A stretch of 64,000 bases of DNA. It comes from Arthrobacter sp. ISL-72 (GTDB lineage Bacteria; Actinomycetota; Actinomycetes; Actinomycetales; Micrococcaceae). The stretch is from contig NZ_JAGGPP010000006.1 in the NCBI RefSeq assembly GCF_018613755.1, positions 186,001 through 250,000 of the forward strand, given 5' to 3'. Positions 19,365 through 28,889 of this stretch are shown here, piece after piece. Made by a program: the position numbers and the translations under genes. The notes beneath the pieces were generated by a model. The model made no database searches. It was not told where the DNA came from and worked only from the letters and a program-made list of their open reading frames with translations. Within the stretch, counting starts at the first letter, position 1. The number at the start of each line of letters is the position of its first letter.

Positions 19365-20682
19365 GCGGCGGCTTGCGAAGCCGGAGCACCAGGAAGCGGC
19401 CGGCAACCCCGGCTGCCAGCACAGCTGCCATGCCGGCCACCGAGGCCAGAGGCAGCGTGACCGCGAGTAGCAGGCAGCCGGCGAAACCAACTGCGTTCAG
19501 CCAGCGGGGCGCGCTTCCAGGCCGCTCGGTCAAGGTGAAGGCGGCGGCATTCGTCACCGAGTAGTAGATCAGGACACCGAAGCTCGAGAAACCCACCACG
19601 GTCAGCACGTCCGTCGTCAGCAGCAGGGCCACCACCGCGGCGGCCACGGACAATTCGGCGACGACGGGCACGGTGTGGCGTCCGCCCACCCGGGCCAGCG
19701 GAGCGGGAAGATCCCGTTCCCTGGCCATCGCCATGGCCGTCCGGCCCACTCCGGTGATGAGGGCCAGCAGGGCTCCGAGGCAAGCGGCGGCTGCTCCGGC
19801 CTGGACAACAGGGCCGCCCGCATTGAGGCCGGAGGAGGATACGGCATCCAGCAAGGGCGACACGGAGTCGGCGAGCCGTACCGGCGACAGGTGCCAGAGC
19901 AGCAGCACGGCCAGGCCCAGATAGATCACGAAAGCGGCCGCCAGCGCGGCCATGATGGCGCGGGGAATGGTGCGGTCCGGATCCCTGACTTCTTCGCCCA
20001 GCGTCGCGATCCTGGCGTAGCCGGCAAAAGCGAAGAACATCAGGCCGGCGGCCGGGAGGATTCCCCATGCGCTGCCCTGGCTTCCGTCGGATGCGGCGGC
20101 TCCTGGATGCGGCCCGGCAAGCGCGGCCGCCGTAACAAACGCGAGAGTGGCCAGCACGATTCCAAGCAGGATTTTGGTCAGCAGCGCCGTCCGCGTGATA
20201 CCCATCAGGTTGACTCCGGTGAGCACTGCGACGGCGGAGACGGCAACGGGCGTCGCGTACTCGGGTGTCACATAGTGGCCGAATGTCAGGGCCATGGCCG
20301 CGCACGATGCGGTCTTTCCGGTGACGAAACCCCAGCCGGCGATGAAGCCGGGCCATTCACCCAGCTGCTTGCGGCCGTAAATGTACGTCCCGCCGCTGGC
20401 CGGGTATTTGATGGCCAGCTGGGCCGATGCCATCGCGTTGCAGTAGGCAATTGCGCCGGCTATCAGGACCGAGACAATCATCAGCGGGCCGGCCAGGGCG
20501 GTGGCGGGGGAGAAGACAACGAATACGCCGGCGCCGAGCATGGAGCCGAGACCGATGGCGGTGGCGTCGAACACACCGAGCCTGCGCTGAAGGCGCTGAT
20601 GGGTCTGCATGGCGGAAGGAAAGCCTTTCCAACGGGTAAACTCGAACGGGGCTGTTCCCGCAACGGTCCCATTCAACATCAT
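19354..20682 (-). CDS. APC-family amino acid permease
   Basis: A 12-helix transporter of the amino acid-polyamine-organocation superfamily, 442 residues from this start. The first helix has the family's unwound glycine motif GSMLGAGVF, and helix 6 is preceded by FFAFAGYARIATLGEEV, typical of the group. Substrate specificity cannot be assigned. ATG at 20682 is chosen because of the AGAAGGAAG site in front; ATG at 20610 would give a more usual N-terminus (MQTHQRLQRRLGVFDATAIG) but has a poorer site. It is divergent from aspS and convergent with hisS. Confidence 0.85.
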   Translation of the reverse strand: MMLNGTVAGTAPFEFTRWKGFPSAMQTHQRLQRRLGVFDATAIGLGSMLGAGVFVVFSPATALAGPLMIVSVLIAGAIAYCNAMASAQLAIKYPASGGTYIYGRKQLGEWPGFIAGWGFVTGKTASCAAMALTFGHYVTPEYATPVAVSAVAVLTGVNLMGITRTALLTKILLGIVLATLAFVTAAALAGPHPGAAASDGSQGSAWGILPAAGLMFFAFAGYARIATLGEEVRDPDRTIPRAIMAALAAAFVIYLGLAVLLLWHLSPVRLADSVSPLLDAVSSSGLNAGGPVVQAGAAAACLGALLALITGVGRTAMAMARERDLPAPLARVGGRHTVPVVAELSVAAAVVALLLTTDVLTVVGFSSFGVLIYYSVTNAAAFTLTERPGSAPRWLNAVGFAGCLLLAVTLPLASVAGMAAVLAAGVAGRFLVLRLRKPPLRP

Positions 20683-20709
20683 CTCTGTCTTCCTTCTGAA
20701 AGGTAAGCT

Positions 20710-22515
20710 GTGCTGCGCACACATGACCTCGGATCCCTACGCTCCGAGCACATTGGACAAACCGTAACCCTGGCCGGCTGGGTGGGCCGGCGTCGTGATC
20801 ACGGTGGTGTGGCATTCGTTGACCTCCGCGACGCCTCGGGCGTCGCCCAGGTGGTCGTCCGCGAAGAGGAGGTCTTCCACGGACTCCGCAACGAGTACGT
20901 GCTCCAGATCATCGGTACGGTTTCCCAGCGGCCCGAGGGCAATGAAAACCCGGCGCTGGCCACCGGCGAGATTGAGGTCATTGCCGAGAAGGTGACCATC
21001 CTCAACACCTCGGACCCGCTGCCGTTCCAGATCGACGAGCACGTCGAAGTGGGCGAGGAAGCCCGGCTCAAGCACCGCTATCTTGACCTGCGCCGTCCGG
21101 GCCCTGCCCGGAACCTGCGCCTGCGCTCGGAGGCGAACCGCGTGGCACGCGAACTGCTCCACCAGGACGGTTTCGTGGAGATTGAAACCCCCACCCTGAC
21201 GCGTTCGACGCCGGAAGGCGCCCGCGACTTCGTGGTCCCGGCACGCCTCGCGCCGGGTTCCTGGTACGCGCTGCCGCAGTCCCCGCAGCTCTTCAAGCAG
21301 CTCCTGCAGGTGGGCGGCTTCGAGAAGTACTACCAGATCGCGCGCTGCTACCGCGACGAGGACTTCCGCGCCGACCGCCAGCCCGAATTCACCCAGCTGG
21401 ACATCGAAGCGAGCTTCGTCGAGCAGGATGACATCATTTCGCTCGGCGAAAGTATCGTCAAAGCCCTGTGGCAGCTGATCGACGTCGAGATCCCGACGCC
21501 CATCCAGCGCATCACCTACGCCGACGCCATGGCGCGCTACGGCTCGGACAAGCCCGACCTGCGCTTCGGCCAGGAGCTGACTGAGCTGACGGAATTCTTC
21601 AAGGACACCAACTTCGGCGTCTTCAAGGCACCGTATGTCGGCGCCGTGGTCATGCCCGGCGGAGCTTCGCAGGCGCGCCGCGCGCTGGACGCGTGGCAGG
21701 AATGGGCCAAGCAGCGCGGCGCCAAGGGCCTCGCCTACGTCCTGTACAAGGAAGACGGCGAGCTGGCCGGCCCGGTCGCGAAGAACCTGACCGAAACCGA
21801 GCGCGCCGGCCTGGCCGACGCCGTCGGCGCCAAGCCCGGTGACTGCATCTTCTTCGCCGCAGGCGAGAAGACTTCCTCCCGTGCCCTCCTCGGGGCCGCC
21901 CGTGTCGAAATCGGACACCGCACCGGCCTGATCAACCCCGCCGACTGGGCGTTCTGCTGGGTGGTGGACGCACCGATGTTCGAGCCCGCCGCCGCCGCAG
22001 TGGCCTCGGGTGACGTGGCGGTCGGCGCCGGGAAGTGGACCGCGGTCCACCACGCCTTCACCTCGCCCAAGCCCGAGTTCATGGACTCCTTTGAGCAGGA
22101 CCCGGAATCGGCCCTGTCCTATGCGTACGACATCGTTTGCAACGGCAACGAAATCGGCGGTGGGTCCATCCGTATCCATGAGCGTGATGTGCAGGAACGT
22201 GTGTTCGAACTCATGGGCCTGGACAAGGCGGACGCTGAGACGAAGTTCGGCTTCCTCCTGGAAGGGTTCAAGTACGGCGCTCCGCCCCACGGCGGCATCG
22301 CCTTCGGCTGGGACCGCGTTGTTGCGCTGCTCGCCGGCGTGGAATCAATCCGCGACGTGATCGCCTTCCCGAAATCCGGCGGCGGCTACGATCCGCTGAC
22401 CGCGGCTCCTGCGCCGATCACCGCGCAGCAGCGCAAGGAAGCCGGTGTCGACTTCAAGCCGGAGGCCAAGAAAGCGGAACCGGTGCCGCAACGGCGCGAG
22501 GACGCAGCAAAGTAG
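20710..22515 (+). CDS. aspS: Aspartyl-tRNA synthetase
   Basis: A 601-residue class IIb synthetase of the bacterial type. The N-terminal OB anticodon domain opens with [11 protein letters not shown] and [11 protein letters not shown]. The catalytic core has [21 protein letters not shown] motif 2 ([15 protein letters not shown]), the bacterial GAD insert (about 290-430) and motif 3 near [10 protein letters not shown]. Whether it also makes Asp-tRNA-Asn cannot be read here. GTG start with GAAAGG upstream. A perfect terminator follows. Confidence 0.96.
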   Translation: MLRTHDLGSLRSEHIGQTVTLAGWVGRRRDHGGVAFVDLRDASGVAQVVVREEEVFHGLRNEYVLQIIGTVSQRPEGNENPALATGEIEVIAEKVTILNTSDPLPFQIDEHVEVGEEARLKHRYLDLRRPGPARNLRLRSEANRVARELLHQDGFVEIETPTLTRSTPEGARDFVVPARLAPGSWYALPQSPQLFKQLLQVGGFEKYYQIARCYRDEDFRADRQPEFTQLDIEASFVEQDDIISLGESIVKALWQLIDVEIPTPIQRITYADAMARYGSDKPDLRFGQELTELTEFFKDTNFGVFKAPYVGAVVMPGGASQARRALDAWQEWAKQRGAKGLAYVLYKEDGELAGPVAKNLTETERAGLADAVGAKPGDCIFFAAGEKTSSRALLGAARVEIGHRTGLINPADWAFCWVVDAPMFEPAAAAVASGDVAVGAGKWTAVHHAFTSPKPEFMDSFEQDPESALSYAYDIVCNGNEIGGGSIRIHERDVQERVFELMGLDKADAETKFGFLLEGFKYGAPPHGGIAFGWDRVVALLAGVESIRDVIAFPKSGGGYDPLTAAPAPITAQQRKEAGVDFKPEAKKAEPVPQRREDAAK

Positions 22516-22537
22516 TAGCCTGAACTGATTGTCGCAG

Positions 22538-22564
22538 GGCTCCCCGGGAAACCGGGGAGCCTTT
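22538..22564 (+). terminator. Terminator after aspS
   Basis: A perfect 10-bp GC stem (arms 22538-22547 and 22552-22561) with a GAAA tetraloop is followed by TTT. This is a classic intrinsic terminator 22 bases after the aspS stop. Confidence 0.9.
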
Positions 22565-22595
22565 GCTGTCCCCTAAGTCCTGCGTGAGGAGCCCG

Positions 22596-23384
22596 ATGGA
22601 ACGGCAAGCACTGCCCTTGCTGGAGGCGTTGATGGATGCCTCGTGGCTGGCACCCGACCGGTCGGAATCCGGCGGCTGGGTGCTCCGTGCCGCCGGCGGC
22701 GTCACCCAGCGGGCCAACTCCGTCTGGCCTCGTTCAGAGCCGGCGGGCACGGACCACGGGCGGCTGGCCCTGCTCCGGGAGGCGCGGGCCTGGTACCGGA
22801 GCCGCCAGCTGCCCGTGATCTTCCAGGTCTTCGACGATCCGCGCAATGCGGCGTTGAACCTGGTCCTTGACGGGGAAGGCTTTACCAGGCAGTCCGAGAC
22901 CCTGATCCTGGAGCGGGAAGCGGGCGGTTACGGTGACGGTGCCGGCGTTGGCGTCGAACTATCGGTCGAGCCTTCGCCTGAGTGGCTGCAGCTGTGGTGG
23001 AGCGTCGACGGCCGCGGCGGCGAGGAGTCCCTCGCCACCGCCCGCGGAATCCTCGAAGGCTGCCCGTCGGTGTACGCCCTGGTGAGGGACGACGACGGCC
23101 TGCCCGCCGCCGTCGGCCGCCTTGCCCTCCCGGCGGGGGACAGCGCACGGGGCGGCCTGTACTGTATGGCCACGCGCCCGGACGCCCGCCGCCGCGGACA
23201 TGCCGGCCGGATTCTGCAGTCGCTGCTGGCAGCGGGTGATTCCCGTGGGCTGGACGGCTATTGGTTACTGGTGACCGCAGCCAATGCCGCGGCCCGGGAA
23301 CTGTATGCCAGGGCCGGGTTCCGGGAAGCTGGCCGCTATTTCTATCGGCAGGAGCGGCCCAAGCGGCACCTGACCGGCTGCTAG
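22596..23384 (+). CDS. GNAT-family N-acetyltransferase
   Basis: A 262-residue acetyltransferase. The C-terminal half is a GNAT domain: the acetyl-CoA pyrophosphate loop is RPDARRRGHAGRIL (near 197-210), followed by LVTAANAAARELYARAGF and a terminal FYRQE strand. The N-terminal half is a second, diverged GNAT-like region without a clear CoA loop. The acceptor (protein, antibiotic or metabolite) is unknown. ATG at 22596 has GAGGAG in front; upstream in-frame codons fall in the aspS terminator. It is the last gene before the catabolic island, overlapping the convergent small gene by four bases. Confidence 0.85.
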   Translation: MERQALPLLEALMDASWLAPDRSESGGWVLRAAGGVTQRANSVWPRSEPAGTDHGRLALLREARAWYRSRQLPVIFQVFDDPRNAALNLVLDGEGFTRQSETLILEREAGGYGDGAGVGVELSVEPSPEWLQLWWSVDGRGGEESLATARGILEGCPSVYALVRDDDGLPAAVGRLALPAGDSARGGLYCMATRPDARRRGHAGRILQSLLAAGDSRGLDGYWLLVTAANAAARELYARAGFREAGRYFYRQERPKRHLTGC

Positions 23385-23584
23385 ATGCCTTCCGTGACGT
23401 AGTGCAGGCCGATCCAGGGCGAGGCGGTCAGTTCGCCGTCGTCGGCAGGGTGAGTGGGTGCCGGCTGCTGTTCGGTTGCCACCGCACCCGGCCGAGGCAG
23501 CTGCTGGCAGGCGGCCGGCGTCCCGGACACGTGGACCGGCCAGTGGCTGGGGTACTTGTTGCGTCGGCTAGTGTTTCGCGGCAT
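23381..23584 (-). CDS. Small hypothetical protein (67 aa)
   Basis: An open frame with a well-placed GAGGAAG ribosome site nine bases before its ATG, 27 bases downstream of the transporter stop on the same strand. The product is basic at the N-terminus (MPRNTSRRNK) and Pro/His/Thr-rich, with no helix or motif I recognise. It could be the last gene of the island operon, or a spurious frame; the ribosome site and position favour a gene, weakly. Confidence 0.35.
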   Translation of the reverse strand: MPRNTSRRNKYPSHWPVHVSGTPAACQQLPRPGAVATEQQPAPTHPADDGELTASPWIGLHYVTEGI

Positions 23585-23611
23585 GTGAATTTCTTCCTCG
23601 ATGCGGGGGAC

Positions 23612-25008
23612 TCAGCGAAGCCGCCCGGCCGGTTGCCCGGCTGTTTTCTGCTCTTCGAGTGTTTCCCGGCGACGGGCGGTACCGGTCAGGTAAGGAGCGC
23701 CGAGTTCCTCGATCGGTGTCTTGAACGTCTCGCGGGAGCGGAACACCGAGAAGGCAGCGATCAGCATGCACACGGTGCCAAACACAGCCACGGGGACCCA
23801 GCCTGCGGCTCCCGGGGTCAGCAGCATGCCGGCGATCATCGGCCCGAAGCCGGCGAGGACCAGGCCAAGCTGGTTGCCCAGGGCCATACCGGTGTAGCGG
23901 ACAGGAGCGGCGAACTGCTCGGCGAAGAATGCCGGCCAGATCCGTTGAAGCCCGAGTAGAGCAATGTCATGTTCAGGAACGCCGTGAGGAACACCAGGAC
24001 GATGTTGCCGGAGGACAGCGAGAGGAAGTACAGGAAGATCGTCGCTGAACATCCGAATGCGGCGCCTAGCATCAGCGGACGGCGGCCGATCCGGTCCGAA
24101 ACCTTCGCCGCCAGCGGCATGGTGAACATGGACAGGCCGATGGCGACGGCGTTTACGGTCAGGATGGAGGCCCGGTCGAACCCTGCGCTGGAAGTTGCGT
24201 AGGCCAGTCCGAAGACCGTGAAAATGGTCTGCATCACCGACATGATCGACATGCCCACGACGCGCAGCACGTCCGGGGCCTGGAAGCGGAGCACTTCCTT
24301 GATGGGCATCGGCGCCACCTGCCTGCTCTCCTGGGCTTCCTCGAAGACCGGAGTTTCGTCCAGGTGCGTCCGGACCCAGTAGGCGATGGCCAGGACCATG
24401 ATGGAGAGCCAGAACGGGATGCGCCAGCCCCAGCTCATCATCGCTTCCTGGGGCAGGGCCGTCACCGGAATGAACACGAGGGTGGCCAGCACCATCCCGG
24501 ACGCATAGCCCGTCATCACGAAGCTGGTGAAGAAGCCGCGCTTGCCTTCGGGCGAGTGTTCCAGCGTGAGCGTGGAGGCTCCGGCCGACTCTGCGCCCGC
24601 GGAAAATCCCTGTGCCAGCCGGCCGGCCACCAACAGGATGGGCGCCCAAACTCCGATTTGCCCGTAGGTGGGCAGGAACCCGATGCCCAGGGACGCCAGG
24701 CCCATGATGCCCAGGGTCAGCAGCAGGATCTTTTTCCGTCCCAATTTGTCGCCGAAGTGGCCCATGACCAGGCCGCCCACGGGCCTCGCCACATAGGCGA
24801 CACCGAAGGTGGCAAAGGCGCCGATCAGGCCGATCGCAGGGTCCGCAGACGGAAAGAAGAGATGCGGGAACACCAGGGCGGCGGCGGTGCCGTAGATGAA
24901 GAAGTCGTAGTACTCCAGGGTGCTGCCGAGGAAGGACGCCAGAGCTGCCTTGCCCGGGGTCTTGCGCGGTGCCGGCACAGCTGGTTGTGGTGCGGATGAG
25001 GAATGCAT
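23612..25008 (-). pseudogene. MHS-family MFS transporter, frameshifted
   Basis: A metabolite:proton symporter of the MHS branch of the major facilitator superfamily (shikimate, dicarboxylate and aromatic-acid carriers). LEYYDFFIYG (31-40) and GHFGDKLGRKK after helix 2 are diagnostic. After ...LLYSGFNG the frame is lost near 23941/23942; the downstream frame continues as IWPAFFAEQFAAPVRYTG and the last three helices to the stop at 23612. Restoring one base rejoins the two into about 465 residues. ATG at 25008 has AAGGAG. In this cluster it probably imported the cyclic acid substrate. Either a decayed gene or a sequence error. Confidence 0.8.
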
Positions 25009-25018
25009 GGTGATCTCC

Positions 25019-25348
25019 TTAAGACTGCGTTGTCTCAATGGGTGCCGGCGCTGCGTCCCCGAGGTGGAAGTCCACCGAGAGGATCTGCTGGCTGTTGGGG
25101 AACGAGTACGCCTTCAGCGGCTCGTGGAGCGGATGCGTGTTGTACACCGCGATGTCCTCGATCGTTTCGAAATCGGCCACAATGGCGTAGTCGAAGGAGC
25201 GCTCGGTGTTCAGGACGTCCGCGCCATGGCTGAGGCCGAGCATGCCGGGGATATTGCCTGCCATGGAGTTGAGCCCGTCAATCCAAGCCTGCTTGTCTGA
25301 GGGCGGGAAACCCGGCTTGAACTTGAAGAGCACGGTGTGGCGGATCAT
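25019..25348 (-). CDS. Dabb (stress-responsive alpha/beta barrel) protein
   Basis: A 109-residue dimeric ferredoxin-like Dabb protein; the family start MIRHTVLFKFKPG, the central HGADVLNTERSFDYAIVADF and the C-terminal HPLHEPLK segment are clear. Dabb proteins include polyketide cyclases such as olivetolic acid cyclase and many small catabolic proteins of unknown task. It begins one base after the flavoenzyme stop and ends ten bases before the transporter start, so it belongs to this operon. A tautomerase or isomerase step on a ring intermediate is conceivable but unproven. Confidence 0.85.
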   Translation of the reverse strand: MIRHTVLFKFKPGFPPSDKQAWIDGLNSMAGNIPGMLGLSHGADVLNTERSFDYAIVADFETIEDIAVYNTHPLHEPLKAYSFPNSQQILSVDFHLGDAAPAPIETTQS

Positions 25349-25349
25349 C

Positions 25350-27038
25350 TCAGGCCCCCACCAGTTCCACGTTTTGCTTGGCCTGTTCAGCACCCTGCCC
25401 AGCGGAGCGGTACTCCGGTGACCGGCCGGCGAGCGTGCGTCCGGCGAGATAGCCCATGGTCATGATCGGTCCAAGGGTCGCGCCGGCGCCGGGGTAACCC
25501 GCGGCATAGGCGTTTTCGGTGGTGTTGCCGGCGGCGAACAGGCCCGGGATGGGCCGGTTGTCGACGTCGAGCACGCGGGCAAAGCCGTCGGTTGCCACGC
25601 CGCCGTTCGTGCCGAAGGCGCCGTTGACCACTTCCAGGGCGTAGAACGGTCCGGACTGGAGCGGGCCGAGCGAGGGGTCCGGCCACGGGTTATCGTCGTC
25701 GCCCCAGTACTTGTCATAGGCGCTTTCACCGCGGCCGAAATCGGGATCCTCGCCCTTGACCGCAAATTTGTTGAACCGGGCAACGGTGGCTTCCAGGTTC
25801 TCTGACGGAACGTTGATTTTTGCAGCCAGTCCGGCCAGGGTCGGCGCCTCGATCAGATAGCCGGGCGTGGGCTGGCCCGCTCGGTGCGTCAGGATACCGT
25901 AACGCTGAAGATAGCCGTGGTCCACGATGACGTGGGCAGGGGTATTGAGAGTCTGGTTCCCGGCCGAGTCCCAGGATTGCAGGCTGCGGGCGAGGTCGTT
26001 GTAGTTCTGGGACTCGTTGGCGAAGCGGCGGCCGTGACGGTTCACCATGATCGATCCCGGTCCCTGCCGTTCGAAACGCAGAAGTGTGCCTATGGGTTGT
26101 CCGTCACGGGTGTCTCCGGTGACGGACATCGGCGCCCACCAGGCTTCCCGGGTTCCCCGGGTCTGGCCACCGATGCGCTGGGACATCCGCAGTCCGTCGC
26201 CGGTGTTGGAAGGAGGGGAACACATCGTGTACAGCCGTGAGGCCAGCATCGAGTCCGCCAGGGCTTTGTCCCACTCGAAGCCGCCCGTCGCGAGCACCAC
26301 GCCGTCCTTGGCCCGGAAGCGTTCACCGGATTCCAGTTCGACGCCGGTCACCCGGCCACCGTCGGTGAGCAGCCGGTGGCCCCGCGCACCGGTGACCAGC
26401 CCGGCGCCGTCGCGGACCAGGCTGGCGAGCAGCATGGAGACGAGCGCCTGGCCCTTGGCAACGAGGCCGTCATCCTGGCGGCGCCCCAATTCGTCCCAGG
26501 GAAACTTAGTGAAGGCGCCCCAGTCTTCGTATTCCTGCATCGTGAATGGCGCGCGGCCGTCGCTGCGCACGTGTGCTTTGAGCCCTCCGAGGGCTTCCTT
26601 GCTGTTGAACAGCTCCGGCTCCACCGTGCGGCCGCCTTCCAGAGCGCCGGGCAGGTCCTGCCGGTAGTCCGGGAAGTTGTCCAGGAAGATGAAGCGGACG
26701 CCGCATTCGTCCTCCACGAAGCGAAGCATCTGGTCGCCGAAGTTCAGCGCCGCGTCCAGCAGATCCTCACGGCCGCGGCCGCGCGCCACGGCCCGGACGT
26801 ATTCGGCTGCCGCATCTTTGGAATCAGTGATCCCGGCCGCCCGGGCGTGGTGGTTGTCGGCCACCCAGAGCATGCCGCCGGAGACGGCGGAGGTGCCGCC
26901 CAGCAGTTCACTCTTTTCGAGGATGACGACGGACTTGCCGGCACGGGCGGCGGTCGCCGCCGCCGTGAGTGCGCCCGCGCCGGAACCGACGACGACGACG
27001 TCGTAGTTCTCCGACGGGGATCCGTTGACGAATTTCAT
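25350..27038 (-). CDS. FAD-dependent dehydrogenase, 3-ketosteroid dehydrogenase / fumarate reductase-like (ring desaturase 1)
   Basis: A 562-residue flavoprotein with the Rossmann FAD loop VVVGSGAGALTAA near 15-27, the ILEKSELLGGTSAVSGG segment, and the C-terminal FAD contact GLFAAGNTTENAYAAGYPGA. This family removes hydrogens next to a ring ketone, as in 3-ketosteroid 1-dehydrogenase and 4-oxocyclohexanecarboxylate desaturases. Together with the second copy at 28.9-30.6 kb, two successive desaturations of a 4-oxo ring acid to a phenol are plausible. Start ATG 27038 has GAAAGG upstream. The SDR gene lies 87 bases upstream and the Dabb gene follows immediately. Confidence 0.88.
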   Translation of the reverse strand: MKFVNGSPSENYDVVVVGSGAGALTAAATAARAGKSVVILEKSELLGGTSAVSGGMLWVADNHHARAAGITDSKDAAAEYVRAVARGRGREDLLDAALNFGDQMLRFVEDECGVRFIFLDNFPDYRQDLPGALEGGRTVEPELFNSKEALGGLKAHVRSDGRAPFTMQEYEDWGAFTKFPWDELGRRQDDGLVAKGQALVSMLLASLVRDGAGLVTGARGHRLLTDGGRVTGVELESGERFRAKDGVVLATGGFEWDKALADSMLASRLYTMCSPPSNTGDGLRMSQRIGGQTRGTREAWWAPMSVTGDTRDGQPIGTLLRFERQGPGSIMVNRHGRRFANESQNYNDLARSLQSWDSAGNQTLNTPAHVIVDHGYLQRYGILTHRAGQPTPGYLIEAPTLAGLAAKINVPSENLEATVARFNKFAVKGEDPDFGRGESAYDKYWGDDDNPWPDPSLGPLQSGPFYALEVVNGAFGTNGGVATDGFARVLDVDNRPIPGLFAAGNTTENAYAAGYPGAGATLGPIMTMGYLAGRTLAGRSPEYRSAGQGAEQAKQNVELVGA

Positions 27039-27125
27039 GGGTTTAGCCTTTCGGAAGGAAGAAGATCTGTGCGGCCGCGGCAACAGCTTCGGTTACGGCG
27101 GCCCGGGAGGGGCCGGGAAACCGCT

Positions 27126-27887
27126 TCAGACGGCGGTATAACCGCCGTCGATGACGAGTTCGGAACCCGTGGTGAAGCGCGACTCGTCGGAGGCCAGGTA
27201 GAGCACGCCGTAGGCGATCTCGTCCGGCTGGCCCTGGCGGGGCAGCGGGTTCGAGCCGACCAGTTGCTTGTAGTAGGCCTCGGGGCCGATGTCTGACTGC
27301 TCGGCTGAGCGGCGGCTCATCCGGGTGTCCATGGATCCGGGGTGGATGGAGTTCACCCGGATGCCGTAACTTCCGTAGGCCGCCGCGTCGGACTTGCTTA
27401 GCAGCCGCACAGCGCCCTTGGTGGCGTGGTAGAGCGGCACATTACGGCCGCCGGTGATGCCGTGGATGGAGGAAAAGTTGACGATGCTGCCGGTGCCCTT
27501 TTCGATCATGCCGGGGACCACATGCTTGGTCATCAGCCAGACGCCCTTGACGTTGACGTTGAAGATCGTGTCGAAGTCCGTGACCGAGGCGGTGTGCGAG
27601 GCGCCGGCGGGCCCGATGATTCCGGCGGCGTTGACCAGGATGTCCGGCGTGCCCAGTTCGTCGCGGACCCGGCGGACGGCGTCGGCGACGCTGGCCTCGC
27701 TGGTGACATCGACGTCGTACTCGCTGATGTTTGGATGGGCTGGGGCAGCCGGGGTGCCGGCCACGTCCAGGCTGGCAACGACTGCACCGTGTTCAGCCAG
27801 GAGGGCAGCGGTGGCGCTGCCCAAGTCGCCGCGGCCTCCGGTAACGATGGCGGTCTTTCCGGTTACTCGGTTCAGTGTGGGATTCAT
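27126..27887 (-). CDS. SDR-family alcohol dehydrogenase (ring hydroxy acid dehydrogenase)
   Basis: A 253-residue classical short-chain dehydrogenase. The cofactor loop TGGRGDLG is at 16-23, NAAG at 86-89, and the catalytic Ser140, Tyr153 and Lys157 (YHATK) are all present. Asp41 at the end of strand 2 points to NAD rather than NADP. In the proposed pathway it would oxidise trans-4-hydroxycyclohexanecarboxylate to the 4-oxo acid. GAGGAG precedes the ATG at 27887. It is the first gene of the minus-strand catabolic operon, and 84 bases upstream of its start is a 13-bp element shared with the P450 gene. Confidence 0.87.
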   Translation of the reverse strand: MNPTLNRVTGKTAIVTGGRGDLGSATAALLAEHGAVVASLDVAGTPAAPAHPNISEYDVDVTSEASVADAVRRVRDELGTPDILVNAAGIIGPAGASHTASVTDFDTIFNVNVKGVWLMTKHVVPGMIEKGTGSIVNFSSIHGITGGRNVPLYHATKGAVRLLSKSDAAAYGSYGIRVNSIHPGSMDTRMSRRSAEQSDIGPEAYYKQLVGSNPLPRQGQPDEIAYGVLYLASDESRFTTGSELVIDGGYTAV

Positions 27888-27944
27888 GTGGTGCTCCTCT
27901 TGCTCCTGCAGCCTCTTCGCTGCGTCCTAGCCAGAGTGGCAGGG

Positions 27945-27964
27945 GAGCTGTGACCGAAACCACA
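27945..27964 (-). promoter_or_regulatory. Second shared element upstream of the SDR gene
   Basis: Read toward the SDR gene, this 20-base stretch begins TGTGGTTT and ends AGCTC. A stretch with the same ends, same length and 15 of 20 bases alike lies at 31497-31516 before the P450 gene. It may be part of a shared promoter or activator site. Confidence 0.35.
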
Positions 27965-27970
27965 CGATTG

Positions 27971-27983
27971 CCGATGAACGGAA
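27971..27983. promoter_or_regulatory. 13-bp element shared with the P450 promoter, copy 1
   Basis: CCGATGAACGGAA occurs here and again, identical, at 31452-31464. Its near edge is 84 bases from the SDR start codon, the same distance as the second copy from the P450 start. The core CCG-N5-CGG is a short palindrome, as expected for a dimeric regulator such as an IclR protein. Confidence 0.5.
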
Positions 27984-27993
27984 AAACCAACTT

Positions 27994-28779
27994 TCAGTGA
28001 CTCTGGCGGAGCGTTCCCTTCAGCTCGCCGCGCCAGCCCAGAGCCCTGGAAATGCCGCGGGCAGCCGCCATGAGGACGGGCACGCGGGCTGCCGCGTTCT
28101 CCTCGTTGCGCGGCACCACCACGCTGAGGGCGGCCCGGACGGTGTTGTCGGACCCGAAGACGGGGACCGCGATGCCGCTGGATTCGGGCACGATCACGCC
28201 CGGCATGGCTGCGAAGCCGCGCTGCCTGATCTCGGCCAGGTGGCGCCGGAGCGCAGCCGGGTTTGTCAGGGTGGTTTCGGTGTACTTCGTCAGAGGCCGG
28301 GCCAGGAAGGCGTCCTGGTAACCGGCGGGGGAGTGCGCCAGCAGGACCAAGCCCGAGGACGTTGCGTGCACGGGCAGCCTGCCGGCGATCTTGGTGATGT
28401 CGACGATCGTCCTGTCGGAGCCCAGCCGCTCGATGTACAGGACTTCGTCCGAATCAAGGATGCCCAGGGTGGTCGAATGCTGGACGACTGCCTGGACGTC
28501 CTCCATGAACGGCAGCGCGGCTTCCCGCAGTCCCATCATCTTGGACCCACGCGAAACGAGTTCCCACATCCGCGTGCCGATATGGATGTCACCGCCGGGT
28601 TCGCGTTCGAGGAGCCGCTCTCCCAGCAGGTCGTTGACGAGCCGGTAGGTGGTGGTCACCGGCAGCCCGGTCCGGCGCCCCAGTTCGGCAACGCTCATGG
28701 ACTTGTGCCGGTCGTCGAACGCGCTCACGATCTTCACGAAGCGGCCGATGATCGACTCGCCCGATGGGGAGTTGGCCAC
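27994..28779 (-). CDS. IclR-family transcriptional regulator 1
   Basis: A regulator with an N-terminal winged helix (about 8-65) and a C-terminal effector domain (about 80-250), 261 residues from this start. IclR proteins bind small catabolic acids and repress or activate adjacent pathway genes. The GTG start at 28779 (VANSPSGES) is preferred because AAGGAGG lies six bases in front and the paralogue at 30656 starts in the same way with ANSPSGES. A longer form from 28806 would have no such site. It is divergent from the second flavoenzyme gene. Confidence 0.88.
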   Translation of the reverse strand: MANSPSGESIIGRFVKIVSAFDDRHKSMSVAELGRRTGLPVTTTYRLVNDLLGERLLEREPGGDIHIGTRMWELVSRGSKMMGLREAALPFMEDVQAVVQHSTTLGILDSDEVLYIERLGSDRTIVDITKIAGRLPVHATSSGLVLLAHSPAGYQDAFLARPLTKYTETTLTNPAALRRHLAEIRQRGFAAMPGVIVPESSGIAVPVFGSDNTVRAALSVVVPRNEENAAARVPVLMAAARGISRALGWRGELKGTLRQSH

Positions 28780-28792
28780 TCTTTCCTCCTTA

Positions 28793-28815
28793 GGATTCCC
28801 GCTCAATGGTAATCC
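28793..28815. promoter_or_regulatory. Imperfect palindrome before the IclR gene 1
   Basis: GGATTCCC and GGTAATCC face each other around a 7-base centre, with 7 of 8 pairs complementary. The element lies just upstream of the IclR ribosome site and downstream of a TAGACT box (minus strand 28845-28840). That is a fitting place for autorepression. Confidence 0.4.
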
Positions 28816-28889
28816 TCCTGCCGGGCACCGGCGCCGCCGAGTCTACTGGGGCTTAAACCTTCCACCCGGCTGCAGCGAGGATGCAGCAG

